Shown: one piece after another, positions 1 through 8,763 of the stretch
How positions within the stretch are numbered: the first letter of the stretch is position 1
Layout of the letters: each line of letters begins with the position of its first letter
Assembly: GCF_963677305.1 (NCBI RefSeq)
Contig: NZ_OY781925.1
Span: 3,609,457 to 3,673,456, forward strand
Direction: 5' to 3'
Length of the DNA stretch: 64,000 bases
Source: an uncultured Holophaga sp.
GTDB lineage: Bacteria; Acidobacteriota; Holophagae; Holophagales; Holophagaceae
Position numbers and translations under genes: made by a program
Notes under the pieces: generated by a model
Seen by the model: the letters and a program-made list of their open reading frames with translations, nothing else
Told to the model about the DNA's origin: nothing
Database searches by the model: none

Positions 1-1
1 C

Positions 2-784
2 GCCCGGCGGAGCCTCTTCCTGCACCCCCCGGTCAAGGAACTGGGCATCGCCGAGAACATCCTCCACATGATCCGCCCGGACAGCTGCTACACGCGGCTG
101 GAGGCGGAGATGCTGGACCTTGCCCTGGTGCTCCACGCCGAGCACGGGGGGGGCAACAACTCCACCTTCGTGGTCCACGTGGTCACCTCTACGGGGACCG
201 ACACCTACTCGGCCATCGCAGCGGCCATCGGCGCCCTCAAGGGGCCCCAGCACGGCGGGGCCGCCGCCAAGGTGATGGACATGATGGACGACATCCGGGC
301 CGGTGTGGAGGACTGGGAAGACGAGGAGGAGATCGCCGCCTACCTGGCCAGGATCCTGCGCAAGGAGGCCTATGACGGCACGGGCCTGATCTACGGCATC
401 GGGCACGCCGTCTACACCCTCTCGGACCCCCGGACCATCCTGCTCAAGCGGAAGGCCGAGCTGCTGGCCGCAGAGAAGGGGCGGGAGAAGGAACTGCACC
501 TCTACACCGCCATCGAACGCCTCGCCCCGCAGGTCTTCGCCCAGGTGAAGGGCAGCTCCAAGATCATGTGCGCCAATGTGGATTTCTACTCGGGCTTCGT
601 CTACCAGATGCTGGGCATCCCCCGGGAGCTCTACACCCCCCTTTTCGCCATCGGTCGCATGGCAGGCTGGTGCGCCCACCGCATGGAGGAGCTGGTCAAT
701 GGCGGCAAGATCATCCGGCCGGCCTACAAGAGTGTCATTCCCAGGCGGGGCTACACCCCCCTGGTGGACCGCAGCCTGAGCTGA
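2..784 (+). CDS. gltA: Citrate synthase, C-terminal part (5' end outside window)
   Basis: Condenses acetyl-CoA with oxaloacetate to citrate at the entry of the TCA cycle, in the cytoplasm. The frame is open from base 2, so the N-terminal part lies upstream of the window. Visible family motifs, in order: HAEHGGGNNSTF, the PQHGGAAAKV segment, GIGHAVYT (catalytic His) and ANVDFYSG (catalytic Asp), then LFAIGRMAGWCAHRMEEL near the C-terminus. The gene ends 4 bp from the convergent hypothetical gene. A 2-methylcitrate synthase or a promiscuous enzyme cannot be excluded from this part alone, but the si-type citrate synthase fold is clear. Confidence 0.9.
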   Translation, partial: ARRSLFLHPPVKELGIAENILHMIRPDSCYTRLEAEMLDLALVLHAEHGGGNNSTFVVHVVTSTGTDTYSAIAAAIGALKGPQHGGAAAKVMDMMDDIRAGVEDWEDEEEIAAYLARILRKEAYDGTGLIYGIGHAVYTLSDPRTILLKRKAELLAAEKGREKELHLYTAIERLAPQVFAQVKGSSKIMCANVDFYSGFVYQMLGIPRELYTPLFAIGRMAGWCAHRMEELVNGGKIIRPAYKSVIPRRGYTPLVDRSLS

Positions 785-787
785 GCC

Positions 788-1546
788 TCAGCGCCCTCCC
801 CGCACCCGGCGGTGGCCGAAGACCTGATGAAACTCCCGGATGGCCGCCGGATCACCCTCCCGGGAGAGGGGTCCCCAGAACTCCTCGGGATTGATCTCGG
901 CGAACTGCCCGCCCTTGGCGATGCAGTCATTGATGTAGGAGATGAACTCCTCCTGCCGCCGCTTGATGTAGCCCTTGAAGGGGCGGGAGATGAAGCCCAG
1001 GAGGGCGGAATCCAGGGCGGTCCAGGTCTGGAGGCTGCTCTCGAAGCCTGAGGGGCCTTCCCAGTAGCGGTAGTGCACCACCATCCGCGCCCCCACGGGG
1101 ATGGGGTTCCCCATGCGTCCCCGCTCCACACGGCCATCCACGATGTAGACCCGCTCTCCCCGTCGGCGGAAGGCCAGCGTCAGGGTGCCCTTGAGCCCCT
1201 GTCCGTCCTCGATGGTGAGCTGGCGCGGGGTGTCCACGGTGGCGTAGAAGTCAGGGACGAACTGACAGTGCCGCCACATGGCCGCCGCGAGACGGGGGTG
1301 GTCGAAGAGGCTCTCCATGGTGTTGAAGCGCACCGGAACCGGGCGGGTTCGGGCATTGAAGGTGAAGTCGGGGTGCTCCAGGACCGACTGCACCGCCTCA
1401 CGGTAGGGAGAGGCGATGAGCTCCAGGGGGATCCCCGCCCGCAACGCGCACGGCAGCATGAGGAGCGAGGTGAGGAGGATCCTCTGCCACCAGGAAGTAC
1501 GAGAACTCCCACCGCTCTCACCCAGAGATTGCTGGCTGGCATTCAT
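788..1546 (-). CDS. Hypothetical secreted or membrane-anchored protein
   Basis: 252-residue protein of unknown function. After about 20 polar residues comes a hydrophobic stretch (ILLTSLLMLPCALRAG, about residues 23-38) that looks like a signal peptide or anchor, so the bulk should sit outside the cytoplasm. The mature part is a mixed alpha/beta sequence with no motif I recognise; it includes a basic segment near the middle (LAFRRRGERVYIVDGRVERG). The region before the ATG has no strong ribosome binding site, so the start is not certain. It is convergent with citrate synthase and divergent from moeA, with about 90 bp between the two starts. Confidence 0.7.
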   Translation of the reverse strand: MNASQQSLGESGGSSRTSWWQRILLTSLLMLPCALRAGIPLELIASPYREAVQSVLEHPDFTFNARTRPVPVRFNTMESLFDHPRLAAAMWRHCQFVPDFYATVDTPRQLTIEDGQGLKGTLTLAFRRRGERVYIVDGRVERGRMGNPIPVGARMVVHYRYWEGPSGFESSLQTWTALDSALLGFISRPFKGYIKRRQEEFISYINDCIAKGGQFAEINPEEFWGPLSREGDPAAIREFHQVFGHRRVRGGR

Positions 1547-1637
1547 GAAGGCCCCCGTCTGGATACTCTACGCCCAAGCGCGTCCCGCGGGGACTGCTGC
1601 CACAATGGGATGGCCACGAACCCAGGGAAGGATGCCC

Positions 1638-2852
1638 ATGACCACCGTTGACGAAGCCCGCCGCCTGATCCTGGACCATGCCGCCCCCCTGCCCGCAGTG
1701 GAGCTGCCTCTGGCCGAGGCCCAGGGCATGGTGCTGGCTCAGGACCTCCATGCCGTGGACCCTCTCCCCCTCTTCACCAACTCCGCCATGGACGGCTTCG
1801 CCCTGCGGAGCGCCGACATCGCCCCAGGGGTGCGCCTGCAGGTGCTCGCCACGGTGGCCGCCGGGCAGGTGGCCGACCGGCATGTGGAGCCCGGCACCGC
1901 CCTGAGGATCATGACGGGTGCGCCCCTGCCCGAGGGGGCCGACACCGTGGTCCCCCTGGAGCACACCCGCCATGGCGAGGACTGGGTCGAGTTCCCCAAG
2001 GCCGTGAAGACCGGCGCCAACGTCCGTCACGCAGGCGAGGATGTCCGCCCAGGAGACCGGGTGATGGAGGCCGGAACCGTGATCCTCCCCGGTGCCATTG
2101 CCGTGCTGGCCTCCCTGGGCCTCACCCGAATCCCCGTCCACCCCAGACCGCGGGTGGCAGTGGTCAGCAGCGGCAACGAGCTGGTGGATGCCTCGGAGCG
2201 CCCGGGTCCTGGGCAGATCCGCGACTCCAACGGCCCTGCCATCTGCGCCCAGGTGGAGGAGGCCGGAGCCATCGCCAGGCCCTTCCCCCGGGTCCGGGAC
2301 GCCCATGACGCAGTAGAGGCCACCATCCGGGAGGCGGTCTCCACCTGCGATGTACTCATCACCACCGGCGGGGTCTCCGAAGGAGACTATGACTACACTA
2401 AAGTGGTCCTGGAGGAACTGGGCGCGGTGAAGCTCTTCTGGAAGGTGTCCCAGAAACCCGGCGGCCCCTTCGGAGTCTGGCTGCTGGACGGCAAGTTCGT
2501 CTTCGGCATCCCCGGCAATCCCGTGCCCGCCATGCTGATGGTGGAGGAGTATGTCCGCCCCGCCCTGCGCCGGATGATGGGCCTGAAGCAGCTCCTGCGG
2601 CCCGAGACCACGGCCACCTTGGACCAGGACTGGCACCGCGGCAAGCCCGATGGCAAGACCCACATGCTGCGGGTCGTGGTCCACGGCGAGCCTGACGGCC
2701 TGCACGCCCGCCTCACCGGTGCCCAGGGTTCGGGGGTCATCACCTCCATGCTGAAAGCCAACGCCCTGGCCTTCATGGAACCCGAGTGCCAGGAGGCCAA
2801 GGCAGGGGAATCCATCAGGATCCACCTCATCCGGCACGGAGAAGACCACTGA
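1638..2852 (+). CDS. moeA: Molybdopterin molybdenumtransferase MoeA
   Basis: Inserts molybdate into adenylylated molybdopterin, the last common step of molybdenum cofactor synthesis. 404 residues, the usual MoeA size. Recognisable blocks: the N-terminal PLFTNSAMDGFALR segment, MTGAPLPEGADTVVP, the MogA-like domain with VVSSGNELV and TTGGVSEGDYDY, and GIPGNPVPAMLM near the active site. Two ATGs lie close together; I take the second because AAGGA sits 5 nt before it, whereas it abuts the first. It precedes nuoH by 35 bp on the same strand. A molybdopterin-dependent transhydroxylase encoded 13 kb away is a likely client (inference). Confidence 0.95.
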   Translation: MTTVDEARRLILDHAAPLPAVELPLAEAQGMVLAQDLHAVDPLPLFTNSAMDGFALRSADIAPGVRLQVLATVAAGQVADRHVEPGTALRIMTGAPLPEGADTVVPLEHTRHGEDWVEFPKAVKTGANVRHAGEDVRPGDRVMEAGTVILPGAIAVLASLGLTRIPVHPRPRVAVVSSGNELVDASERPGPGQIRDSNGPAICAQVEEAGAIARPFPRVRDAHDAVEATIREAVSTCDVLITTGGVSEGDYDYTKVVLEELGAVKLFWKVSQKPGGPFGVWLLDGKFVFGIPGNPVPAMLMVEEYVRPALRRMMGLKQLLRPETTATLDQDWHRGKPDGKTHMLRVVVHGEPDGLHARLTGAQGSGVITSMLKANALAFMEPECQEAKAGESIRIHLIRHGEDH

Positions 2853-2887
2853 TCTGATACCTTCAAGACGGACCCTGAAGGCACGCC

Positions 2888-3940
2888 ATGCCCACCCTCG
2901 CCCAACACCTGCACCTCTCGCCCGAGACCCTGTGGCTGGTGATCCGTGTGCTCATCGTCTTCGGTGGGCCCATGACCCTGGCCTCCCTGCTTACCTGGGT
3001 CGAGCGCCGGGGCGCGGCCATGATCCAGGACCGCATCGGCCCCAATCGGGCCGCGCTCCTGGGTCGCTGGCGCCTCCTGGGCTTCCCCCAGATCATGGCG
3101 GACGGCATCAAGTCCTTCCTCAAGGAGGACCTGGTCCCACCCCACGCCAACCGACTGGTCTTCTGGGCAGCCCCTCTGCTCTGTTTCATGCCCGCTGTCA
3201 TGGGCTTCGCCGTCATCCCCTTCGGCCGCAGCTTCACCAGCGGGGGCCAGACCTACCACCTGAGCCTGCTGGATCCGGGCAACGGCATGGGCATGCTCTA
3301 CCCTCTCGCGGTGAGCGCCATGGCGGTCTACGGCGTGCTGACCGCCGCCTGGAGCAGCAACAACAAGTGGTCCATCCTCGGGGGGATGCGGGCCAGCGCG
3401 CAGATGGTCAGCTACGAGATCGCCATGAGCCTGGCGGTGGCCACGCTCTTCATGCGGGCCGGGGCCTTCGACCCCCACGAGATCATCCGGGCCCAGGCCC
3501 ACCTCTGGAACGTCTTCCCCCAGATCCTGGGTTTCCTGGTCTTCTTCACCTGCATGTTCGCCGAGACCAACCGGCTGCCCTTCGACTTCGCCGAAGGCGA
3601 GTCCGAGATCGTGGCGGGGCACTTCACCGAGTACGGCTCCATGAAGTTCGCCCTGATGTTCCTCTCCGACTATGTCCACATGGTGACGGCCTCGGCCCTC
3701 ATCGTGACTCTCTACTTCGGCGGCTGGCAGGTGCCCTTCGTGAGCGACCCCAGTGTCCTGGCCTCAATCATCTCCTTCGGGATCAAACTCCTCTTCTTCT
3801 GCTGGGTCTTCGTCTGGATCCGCTGGACCCTGCCCCGCTTTAGATATGATCAATTAATGAACGCCGGTTGGAAGGTGATGCTCCCCATCGCCATGGTCAA
3901 CTTCCTCCTCCACGCCTGGCTGATGTTCCGGGGGGCCTGA
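2888..3940 (+). CDS. nuoH: NADH-quinone oxidoreductase subunit H
   Basis: Membrane subunit of complex I at the junction with the peripheral arm; forms much of the quinone chamber. 350 residues with about eight hydrophobic segments. Family blocks visible: WVERRGAAMIQDRIGPNRA near residues 38-56, the loop AETNRLPFDFAEGESEIVAG and the following FTEYGSMKFALMFLSDY. It is the first gene of a tightly packed nuoHIJKLMN run; the next gene starts 1 bp after the stop. The sequence before the ATG (CTGAAGGCACGCC) is only a weak ribosome binding site. Upstream is moeA, not nuoG, so the peripheral-arm genes are elsewhere. Confidence 0.97.
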   Translation: MPTLAQHLHLSPETLWLVIRVLIVFGGPMTLASLLTWVERRGAAMIQDRIGPNRAALLGRWRLLGFPQIMADGIKSFLKEDLVPPHANRLVFWAAPLLCFMPAVMGFAVIPFGRSFTSGGQTYHLSLLDPGNGMGMLYPLAVSAMAVYGVLTAAWSSNNKWSILGGMRASAQMVSYEIAMSLAVATLFMRAGAFDPHEIIRAQAHLWNVFPQILGFLVFFTCMFAETNRLPFDFAEGESEIVAGHFTEYGSMKFALMFLSDYVHMVTASALIVTLYFGGWQVPFVSDPSVLASIISFGIKLLFFCWVFVWIRWTLPRFRYDQLMNAGWKVMLPIAMVNFLLHAWLMFRGA

Positions 3941-3941
3941 G

Positions 3942-4511
3942 ATGGGTGTCATCGTCAAGGAGGTCAGACTCAGCTGGCTCGACCGCACCTATGTCTGGCC
4001 GGTGCTCAAGGGCATGGCCATCACCTTGCGCCACTTCCTCAGGCAGCTGGCCACCCCGACCTCCCGCCGCTACACCCTTCAGTACCCCGAGATGAAGAAG
4101 GAGATGCCCGAGGGCTACCGGGCCCTCCATGAGCTCAAGCGCTTCGAGGACGGCAGCATCAAGTGTGTGGCCTGCTTCATGTGCGCCGAGGCCTGCCCGG
4201 CCCGCTGCATCACCATCGAAGCGGAGGAGTACTCCGACCTCAACCTCACCCAGGGCTCCAAGGAGAAGCGCCCGGTGCGCTTCGAGATCGACCTCCTGCG
4301 CTGCATCTTCTGCGGCATGTGCGAGGAAGCCTGCCCCAAGGACGCCATCTGGCTCCGGAAAGACTACGAACTCGTGGGCACGGACCGGGAGCCCCTGCGC
4401 TACGGGAAGTGGGACCTCATGAACACCTATGCGGCAGCGGACGGGAAGCCGGTCCTCAGCACCGATCCCACCCCGGCCACCCCCAGCCGGAAGGAGGGTC
4501 CATGTTCCTGA
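3942..4511 (+). CDS. nuoI: NADH-quinone oxidoreductase subunit I (2x[4Fe-4S])
   Basis: Iron-sulfur subunit carrying the two [4Fe-4S] clusters (N6a/N6b) that pass electrons toward quinone. 189 residues. Both ferredoxin motifs are complete: CVACFMCAEACPARC and CIFCGMCEEACPKD. An N-terminal segment of about 60 residues precedes the clusters and a proline-rich tail follows. Its last 10 bases overlap the start of nuoJ, so translation is probably coupled. The only hydrophilic-arm type subunit in this cluster. Confidence 0.96.
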   Translation: MGVIVKEVRLSWLDRTYVWPVLKGMAITLRHFLRQLATPTSRRYTLQYPEMKKEMPEGYRALHELKRFEDGSIKCVACFMCAEACPARCITIEAEEYSDLNLTQGSKEKRPVRFEIDLLRCIFCGMCEEACPKDAIWLRKDYELVGTDREPLRYGKWDLMNTYAAADGKPVLSTDPTPATPSRKEGPCS

Positions 4512-4990
4512 TCTTCGCCCTCATCACCCTGGGCGGTGCCCTGGCCATGTTCCGAAGCCGGAACCTGGTGGTGGCCGGGCTCTGTCTGGTGCTGACCTTC
4601 CTGGGTGTCGCCGGGCTCTACCTCATGATGGCCAACCCGGTGGCGGCGGCCCTCCAGGTCATCGTCTACGCCGGCGCCATCGTGGTGCTGCTCCTCTTCG
4701 TCATCATGCTCCTGGAGCACCACGCGGAAGAGCCGGCGGACCACACCCGCCCCATCCACCGCTGGATCAGCGCCCTGGCGGTGGCCATCGTGGGTGCCGC
4801 GGCCTGCTGGGCCGTGCTCCGCAGTCCGGCCCTCCACACCCTGGGAAGTGCTCCTCTCAAGGGCCCGGTGGACCTCAAGCTGGTGGGGGCGACCCTCTTC
4901 CAGGATCACCTAGTATCCTTTGAAGCCGCTGGGCTGCTCCTGCTCGCCGCCATGGTCGGAGCCGTGGCCCTTGTGAAGAAGGAGCTCTGA
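4502..4990 (+). CDS. nuoJ: NADH-quinone oxidoreductase subunit J
   Basis: Small membrane subunit of complex I next to the NuoH/NuoK junction. 162 residues with about five hydrophobic helices; the conserved third helix shows as LQVIVYAGAIVVLLLFVIML. The ATG at 4502 overlaps the end of nuoI by 10 bp and has GGAGGG just upstream inside nuoI. The stop overlaps the nuoK start (TGATG). Confidence 0.95.
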   Translation: MFLIFALITLGGALAMFRSRNLVVAGLCLVLTFLGVAGLYLMMANPVAAALQVIVYAGAIVVLLLFVIMLLEHHAEEPADHTRPIHRWISALAVAIVGAAACWAVLRSPALHTLGSAPLKGPVDLKLVGATLFQDHLVSFEAAGLLLLAAMVGAVALVKKEL

Positions 4991-5310
4991 TGCCCCCCGT
5001 CCTCCTTCACGGCAGCCTTCAGGGTTTCATCCTCATCGCCCTGCTGCTCTTCGTCATCGGCTTGGCCACCGTCCTGATCCGCCGCTCCCTGCTCCTGCAG
5101 TTCATGGGGGTTGAGCTCATGCTCAACGCCGCCAATGTGGCCCTGCTGGCCTTCTCCCGCTACCGGGGGGATGTCCACGGCACGGTCTTCTACCTCTTCA
5201 TCATCGCCGTCGCGGCCTGCGAGGCGGCGGTGGGGCTCGCCTTGGTGGTGGCCCTCTTCCGCCACCGGGGCACCACCGACTCCGACCGCGCCGACGCGCT
5301 CCGGCAGTGA
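4990..5310 (+). CDS. nuoK: NADH-quinone oxidoreductase subunit K
   Basis: Smallest antiporter-like membrane subunit of complex I, three transmembrane helices, 106 residues. The helix-2 segment FMGVELMLNAANVALLAFSRY carries the conserved membrane glutamate (GVELMLNA) and the helix-3 segment VAACEAAVGLALVVALFRHRG carries the second one. The start codon overlaps the nuoJ stop; nuoL begins 7 bp downstream. Confidence 0.96.
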   Translation: MPPVLLHGSLQGFILIALLLFVIGLATVLIRRSLLLQFMGVELMLNAANVALLAFSRYRGDVHGTVFYLFIIAVAACEAAVGLALVVALFRHRGTTDSDRADALRQ

Positions 5311-5317
5311 GGAACCG

Positions 5318-7222
5318 ATGAACGCAATGCCCTGGCTCATCCCCCTCCTCCCCCTCGCAGGCGCGTGCGCCAACGGACTCCTGGTCGGCCGGATCGGCAA
5401 ACGTGCCGTCGCCGTCCTCGGCGTGGGGGTGGTGGCCATCTCCTTCGTCCTGACCCTGATCTGCTTCCTGGCGGCCCGCCAGGATCCGGACTGCCGACTG
5501 GCCAGCTTCAGCTTCACCTGGTTGCAGACGGGATCCCTCTCCGTCCCCATGGGCCTGGTCTTCGATCCCCTCTCCTCCCTGATGGCCCTGGTGGTCACCG
5601 GCATCGGCACCCTCATCCACCTTTACTCTGTGGGCTACATGTGGGAAGAGGAGGGCTTCGGCCGCTTCTTCGCCTACCTGAACCTCTTCATCTTCTTCAT
5701 GCTCTGCCTGGTGCTGGGGAGCAGCCTCCCCTTCCTCTTCGTGGGCTGGGAGGGCGTGGGCCTCTGCTCCTATCTGCTCATCGGCTTCTACTTCAAAACC
5801 GAAACTGCCGCTGCGGCAGGGCTCAAGGCCTTCCTGACCAACCGGGTGGGCGACCTGGGCGTGATCATCGGCATGATGGTGCTCTTCAAACACTTCGGCA
5901 CCCTGACCGTGGCCGACCTGCTGCGGGCCGCGGCCCACCTGTCGCCGGAGGCGGGCTTCGGGGTCCTCAGCTTCGCCACCCTCATGCTCTTCGTGGGCGC
6001 CTGCGGCAAGAGCGCCCAGATCCCCCTCTACGTCTGGCTGCCGGATGCCATGGCGGGCCCCACCCCGGTCAGTGCCCTCATCCATGCCGCCACCATGGTC
6101 ACCGCGGGCATCTTCATGGTCTGCCGCCTGGCCCCCCTCTTCCAGCTCGCCCCCATCACCCTCACGGTGATCGCCTGGGTGGGCGGGCTCACGGCCCTCT
6201 TCGCAGCCACCATCGGACTGGTGCAGCGGGACATCAAGAAGGTCCTGGCCTACTCCACGGTCTCCCAGCTGGGCTACATGGTGATGGCCCTGGGTGCCGG
6301 GGGCTTCGCCGCGGGATTCTTCCATGTCTTCACCCACGCCTGGTTCAAGGCCCTCCTCTTCCTGGGGGCGGGCAGCGTGATCCTGGGCCTCCACCACGAA
6401 CAGGACCTGTTCAGGATGGGGGGGCTGCGGAAGCGTATGCCGCTAACCTTCTGGACCATGCTGCTGGCTGCCCTGGCCATCATGGGCTTCCCAGGATTCT
6501 CCGGCTTCTTCAGCAAGGACGAGATCCTCTACCTGGCCTGGCTGAAACACCCCGCCCTCTGGGTCATCGGCGTCGCCGCCGCCTGCTGCACCAGCTTCTA
6601 CATCTGGCGCCTCATGGCCCTCACCTTCTGGGGGGAGCCGCGGGATGCCCATGCCTTCGGGCATGCCCATGAGAGCCCCTGGACCATGACCCTGCCCCTG
6701 GGGATCCTGGCGGTGGGCAGCGTCCTGGCGGGCTTCCTGGGAGTCCCCGAGGCCTTCGGGGGCCACAACGCCATCGCACACTTCCTCGAACCGGCCCTGA
6801 GCTTCGCCCAGCCCCACCTGCAGGTGGAACACCACCCTGGCCCGGCCCTGCTCCTGGCCACGATCTCCACGGTCCTGGCCCTGGGCTCCGGCGCCTTCGC
6901 CTTTCTCAGCTATCGAGGGGGCCTTGCGGTGGCCACAGCCCGAGCCGCCCGCTTTCCCCTGCTCCACCGGATCCTGCTCAACAAATACTACGTGGATGAG
7001 GGCATCGAGATCCTCCTCCTCGCCCCGGTGCGGGGTCTGGGTCGCCTCCTCTGGCGAGGCGGAGATGTGCTCCTGGTGGATGGCCTGGGGGTCAACCTCC
7101 CGGCGGCCCTGACCCGGGTGGGGGGTGACCTGCTCAGCCTACTCCAGACGGGGCGGCTGCGCAGCTATGCCCTGGGCATGGTCCTGGGCACTCTGGCGAT
7201 CCTCTGGATCTTCTTCAAGTAG
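5318..7222 (+). CDS. nuoL: NADH-quinone oxidoreductase subunit L
   Basis: Large antiporter-like proton-pumping subunit of complex I with the long lateral helix at its C-terminus. 634 residues, many hydrophobic helices. Family blocks: FVGWEGVGLCSYLLIGFY (helix-5 glutamate), GKSAQIPLYVWLPDAMAGPTPVSALIHAATMV, and DIKKVLAYSTVSQLGYM. The start at 5318 (MNAMPWL) directly follows nuoK with GAGGAAC upstream; in-frame codons further upstream lie inside nuoK. Next gene, nuoM, starts 8 bp after the stop. Confidence 0.96.
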   Translation: MNAMPWLIPLLPLAGACANGLLVGRIGKRAVAVLGVGVVAISFVLTLICFLAARQDPDCRLASFSFTWLQTGSLSVPMGLVFDPLSSLMALVVTGIGTLIHLYSVGYMWEEEGFGRFFAYLNLFIFFMLCLVLGSSLPFLFVGWEGVGLCSYLLIGFYFKTETAAAAGLKAFLTNRVGDLGVIIGMMVLFKHFGTLTVADLLRAAAHLSPEAGFGVLSFATLMLFVGACGKSAQIPLYVWLPDAMAGPTPVSALIHAATMVTAGIFMVCRLAPLFQLAPITLTVIAWVGGLTALFAATIGLVQRDIKKVLAYSTVSQLGYMVMALGAGGFAAGFFHVFTHAWFKALLFLGAGSVILGLHHEQDLFRMGGLRKRMPLTFWTMLLAALAIMGFPGFSGFFSKDEILYLAWLKHPALWVIGVAAACCTSFYIWRLMALTFWGEPRDAHAFGHAHESPWTMTLPLGILAVGSVLAGFLGVPEAFGGHNAIAHFLEPALSFAQPHLQVEHHPGPALLLATISTVLALGSGAFAFLSYRGGLAVATARAARFPLLHRILLNKYYVDEGIEILLLAPVRGLGRLLWRGGDVLLVDGLGVNLPAALTRVGGDLLSLLQTGRLRSYALGMVLGTLAILWIFFK

Positions 7223-7230
7223 GAGGCGCC

Positions 7231-8763
7231 TTGATCTCCCTTTGGCTGTCCAACCACCTCCTGAGCTTCCTGGTGTTCTTCCCGCTGGTGCTGGGACTGG
7301 TCCTGCTCTGCCTTCCCGCCAGCCAGTCCGTCGTCGCAAAGCTGTTGGGCCTCCTGGGCTCGGTGGCGGTCTTCTTCATCTGCCTCCTCAAGTTCCTGCA
7401 CCTCGGCGGGCTCCCCTTCGAGGAACACCTGCCCTGGATGACCCTCTCGGGGATCCCGGTGGACTACCACCTCTCCCTGGATGGCCTGAACTTCTGGCTT
7501 GTGGTCCTGACCACCTTCCTCACCCCCCTGACCCTCCTGGGCACCTGGAACAGCCTCAAGGAGCGCAGCGGGCTCGCCACAGCCCTCTTCCTGATGCTGG
7601 AGACGGGGATGCTGGGCGCGCTCCTCGCCCAGGATCTGCTCCTCTTCTACGTCTTCTGGGAGGCCATGCTCCTTCCCATGTATTTCCTCATCGCCCTCTG
7701 GGGCGGCGAGGAGCGCCGCTACGCCTCCCTCAAGTTCATGCTCTACACCCTCGCGGGCTCCCTCCTCTGGCTGGTGGCCCTCCTCTATCTGGCCAACAAG
7801 GCCGGGAGCTTCTCCCCCGCCCTGATGGGCCAGACGGCCATGACCCTCTCCACCGGGACCCGGCACCTCCTCTTCCTGGCCTTCGCCCTGGCCTTCGCCA
7901 TCAAGGTGCCCCTCTTCCCCTTTCACACCTGGCTTCCGGACGCCCACACCGAGGCCCCCACCATGGGTTCCGTGATCCTGGCGGGTGTCCTCCTCAAGCT
8001 GGGCACCTATGGCTTCCTGCGCTTCGCCCAGCCCATCTTCCCGGACTCGGCCCTCCACTACGCCCTCCCCATCGCCATCCTGTCCGTCATCGCGATCCTC
8101 TACGGAGCCCTGGTGGCCATGGTCCAGCAGGACATCAAGAAGCTGGTGGCCTACAGCTCGGTGAGCCACATGGGCTTTGTGATGCTGGGGCTCGCCAGCT
8201 TCACCCTGATCGGAACCCAGGGGGCCCTCCTCCAGATGCTCAACCACGGCATCTCCACGGGCGCCCTCTTCCTCCTTGTGGGCATGCTCTACGATCGGGC
8301 CCACACCCGCAAGCTCTCTGATTTCGGAGGAATCGCCTCGAGGATGCCCGTCTTCACCTTCTTCTTCCTGGTGGTGACCCTCAGCAGCATCGGGCTCCCC
8401 CTGACCAACGGCTTCGCCGGGGAGTTCCTGATCCTCAACGGTACCTTCACGTCCGCCTTCGGCTGGGGGAAGGCCCTGGCCTGCATCGCCACCCTGGGCG
8501 TCCTCCTGGGTGCCGTCTACATGCTCTGGATGGTCAAGCGGGCCTTCTGGGGGGCTGAGAACCCGGATCCCCACAGCGGAACCGCCCACCTGGCCCAGGA
8601 CCTCAACGGACGCGAGATCGCGGTGATGGTCCCCGTGGTGATCCTGATCTTCTGGATGGGCCTCCATCCCCAGACCTTCACAGCCGTCTCGGAGCGGCCC
8701 GTGGCCCAGGCTCTGGGCCAGATCCAACCGGCCCCGGCCCAGTTGGCGGGAGTTTCCCGATGA
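7231..8763 (+). CDS. nuoM: NADH-quinone oxidoreductase subunit M
   Basis: Second antiporter-like proton-pumping subunit of complex I. 510 residues. Blocks: FYVFWEAMLLPMYFLIALWGG (helix-5 glutamate), FAIKVPLFPFHTWLPDAHTEAPT, QQDIKKLVAYSSVSHMGFV. The start codon is TTG, chosen because AGGAGG sits 4 bp before it and the nuoL stop is immediately upstream. The end overlaps the nuoN start by 4 bp (ATGA). Confidence 0.95.
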   Translation: MISLWLSNHLLSFLVFFPLVLGLVLLCLPASQSVVAKLLGLLGSVAVFFICLLKFLHLGGLPFEEHLPWMTLSGIPVDYHLSLDGLNFWLVVLTTFLTPLTLLGTWNSLKERSGLATALFLMLETGMLGALLAQDLLLFYVFWEAMLLPMYFLIALWGGEERRYASLKFMLYTLAGSLLWLVALLYLANKAGSFSPALMGQTAMTLSTGTRHLLFLAFALAFAIKVPLFPFHTWLPDAHTEAPTMGSVILAGVLLKLGTYGFLRFAQPIFPDSALHYALPIAILSVIAILYGALVAMVQQDIKKLVAYSSVSHMGFVMLGLASFTLIGTQGALLQMLNHGISTGALFLLVGMLYDRAHTRKLSDFGGIASRMPVFTFFFLVVTLSSIGLPLTNGFAGEFLILNGTFTSAFGWGKALACIATLGVLLGAVYMLWMVKRAFWGAENPDPHSGTAHLAQDLNGREIAVMVPVVILIFWMGLHPQTFTAVSERPVAQALGQIQPAPAQLAGVSR